From contig NZ_LMQH01000011.1 in NCBI RefSeq assembly GCF_001424105.1, forward strand, positions 1,847,447 through 1,911,446: a DNA stretch of 64,000 bases. Direction: 5' to 3'. The notes below the pieces were generated by a model. The model had not been told where the DNA came from. It did not search any database and worked only from the letters and a program-made list of their open reading frames with translations. Of this stretch, positions 63,818 through 64,000 are shown piece after piece. A program made the position numbers and the translations under genes. The DNA comes from Chryseobacterium sp. Leaf394 (GTDB taxonomy: Bacteria > Bacteroidota > Bacteroidia > Flavobacteriales > Weeksellaceae). Position 1 is the stretch's first letter. The number at the start of each line of letters is the position of its first letter.

Positions 63818-64000
63818 TTTCTTAAATTTTAAATTTTACTACTTCTTGTTTTTTTATAGAGACGAATTTGTTTTAGTTTTTACTTTACTACTTATTTTAA
63901 ATTCATCAAAATTAATTTCGCAAATCCTTCGACAAGCTCAGGATGACATCAATAATGTTGTTAATGAAGAAATTTTCCTCCCTTTAGGGTTGGGGAAAGA
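63818..64000. other. Window-end non-coding sequence with dispersed repeat copy
   Basis: Contains the second copy of the 15-base core cttcgacaagctcag (63927-63941) and, at the very end, ccctttagggttgggg, a word of the same style as that near 50468. The window ends before another gene begins. Confidence 0.5.

Overview
The window comes from a low-GC member of the Bacteroidota, most likely a Chryseobacterium-like flavobacterium (Weeksellaceae). Four secreted proteins carry the C-terminal YPNP-type sorting domain of the type IX secretion system. Promoters show the Bacteroidota -7 box TAnnTTTG instead of sigma70 boxes, and Shine-Dalgarno sequences are essentially absent. Topoisomerase IV, Sua5/YciO, YaaA, PrmC and GcvP all have the Bacteroidota form. 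The genus is inferred from general protein style; no search was run. No rRNA, tRNA, CRISPR array, integrase or complete insertion sequence was seen.

Layout. 1-4.9 kb: housekeeping genes (tRNA threonylcarbamoylation, YaaA, a probable lipoprotein, PrmC, a GNAT acetyltransferase); prmC carries an in-frame insertion made of an 8-nt repeat. 5.6-8.1 kb: a secreted pectate lyase with a LacI-type operator. 8.2-13.9 kb: rhomboid protease and a parE - membrane protein - parC operon. 14-20.6 kb: AIM24-like protein, aminotransferase, a YefM/YoeB toxin-antitoxin pair with a recognisable operator, SDR plus AraC, YchF, ferritin. 21-26 kb: a DAACS transporter and an aldehyde dehydrogenase/DUF779 pair with a divergent AraC regulator. 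26-36.8 kb: a giant fibronectin/GEVED surface protein, hemL, a glucosaminidase with LysM, a PLP desulfhydrase/deaminase, small conserved proteins and an SPFH protein.

37.0-43.3 kb is the most unusual block: three tightly packed co-directional genes. They encode a protein combining a trypsin-like and a subtilisin-like protease with no signal peptide, an enlarged M19-like metallohydrolase, and a three-helix membrane protein with a large soluble domain. The arrangement resembles a proteolytic signalling or conflict module; I cannot match it to a named system. 43.3-50 kb follows with dGTPase, an Nei/Fpg-like glycosylase lacking one zinc ligand, small ORFs, MepB, an AAA ATPase, DUF4304, a hydrolase with a late nonsense codon, and a 21-bp/42-bp tandem array.

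50.6-58.9 kb: a second pectate-lyase-like T9SS protein, then a Crp/Fnr regulator, aldo/keto reductase, SDR, DoxX, Bro-N and AraC genes. The Crp/Fnr gene and the reductase carry the same 16-bp dyad at exactly the same distance from the -7 box, which points to autoregulation plus control of the neighbour. 59-64 kb: gcvP, a 51-residue Cys-rich protein, a J-domain protein, an intergenic element bounded by 21-bp inverted repeats, and a small membrane-anchored protein.
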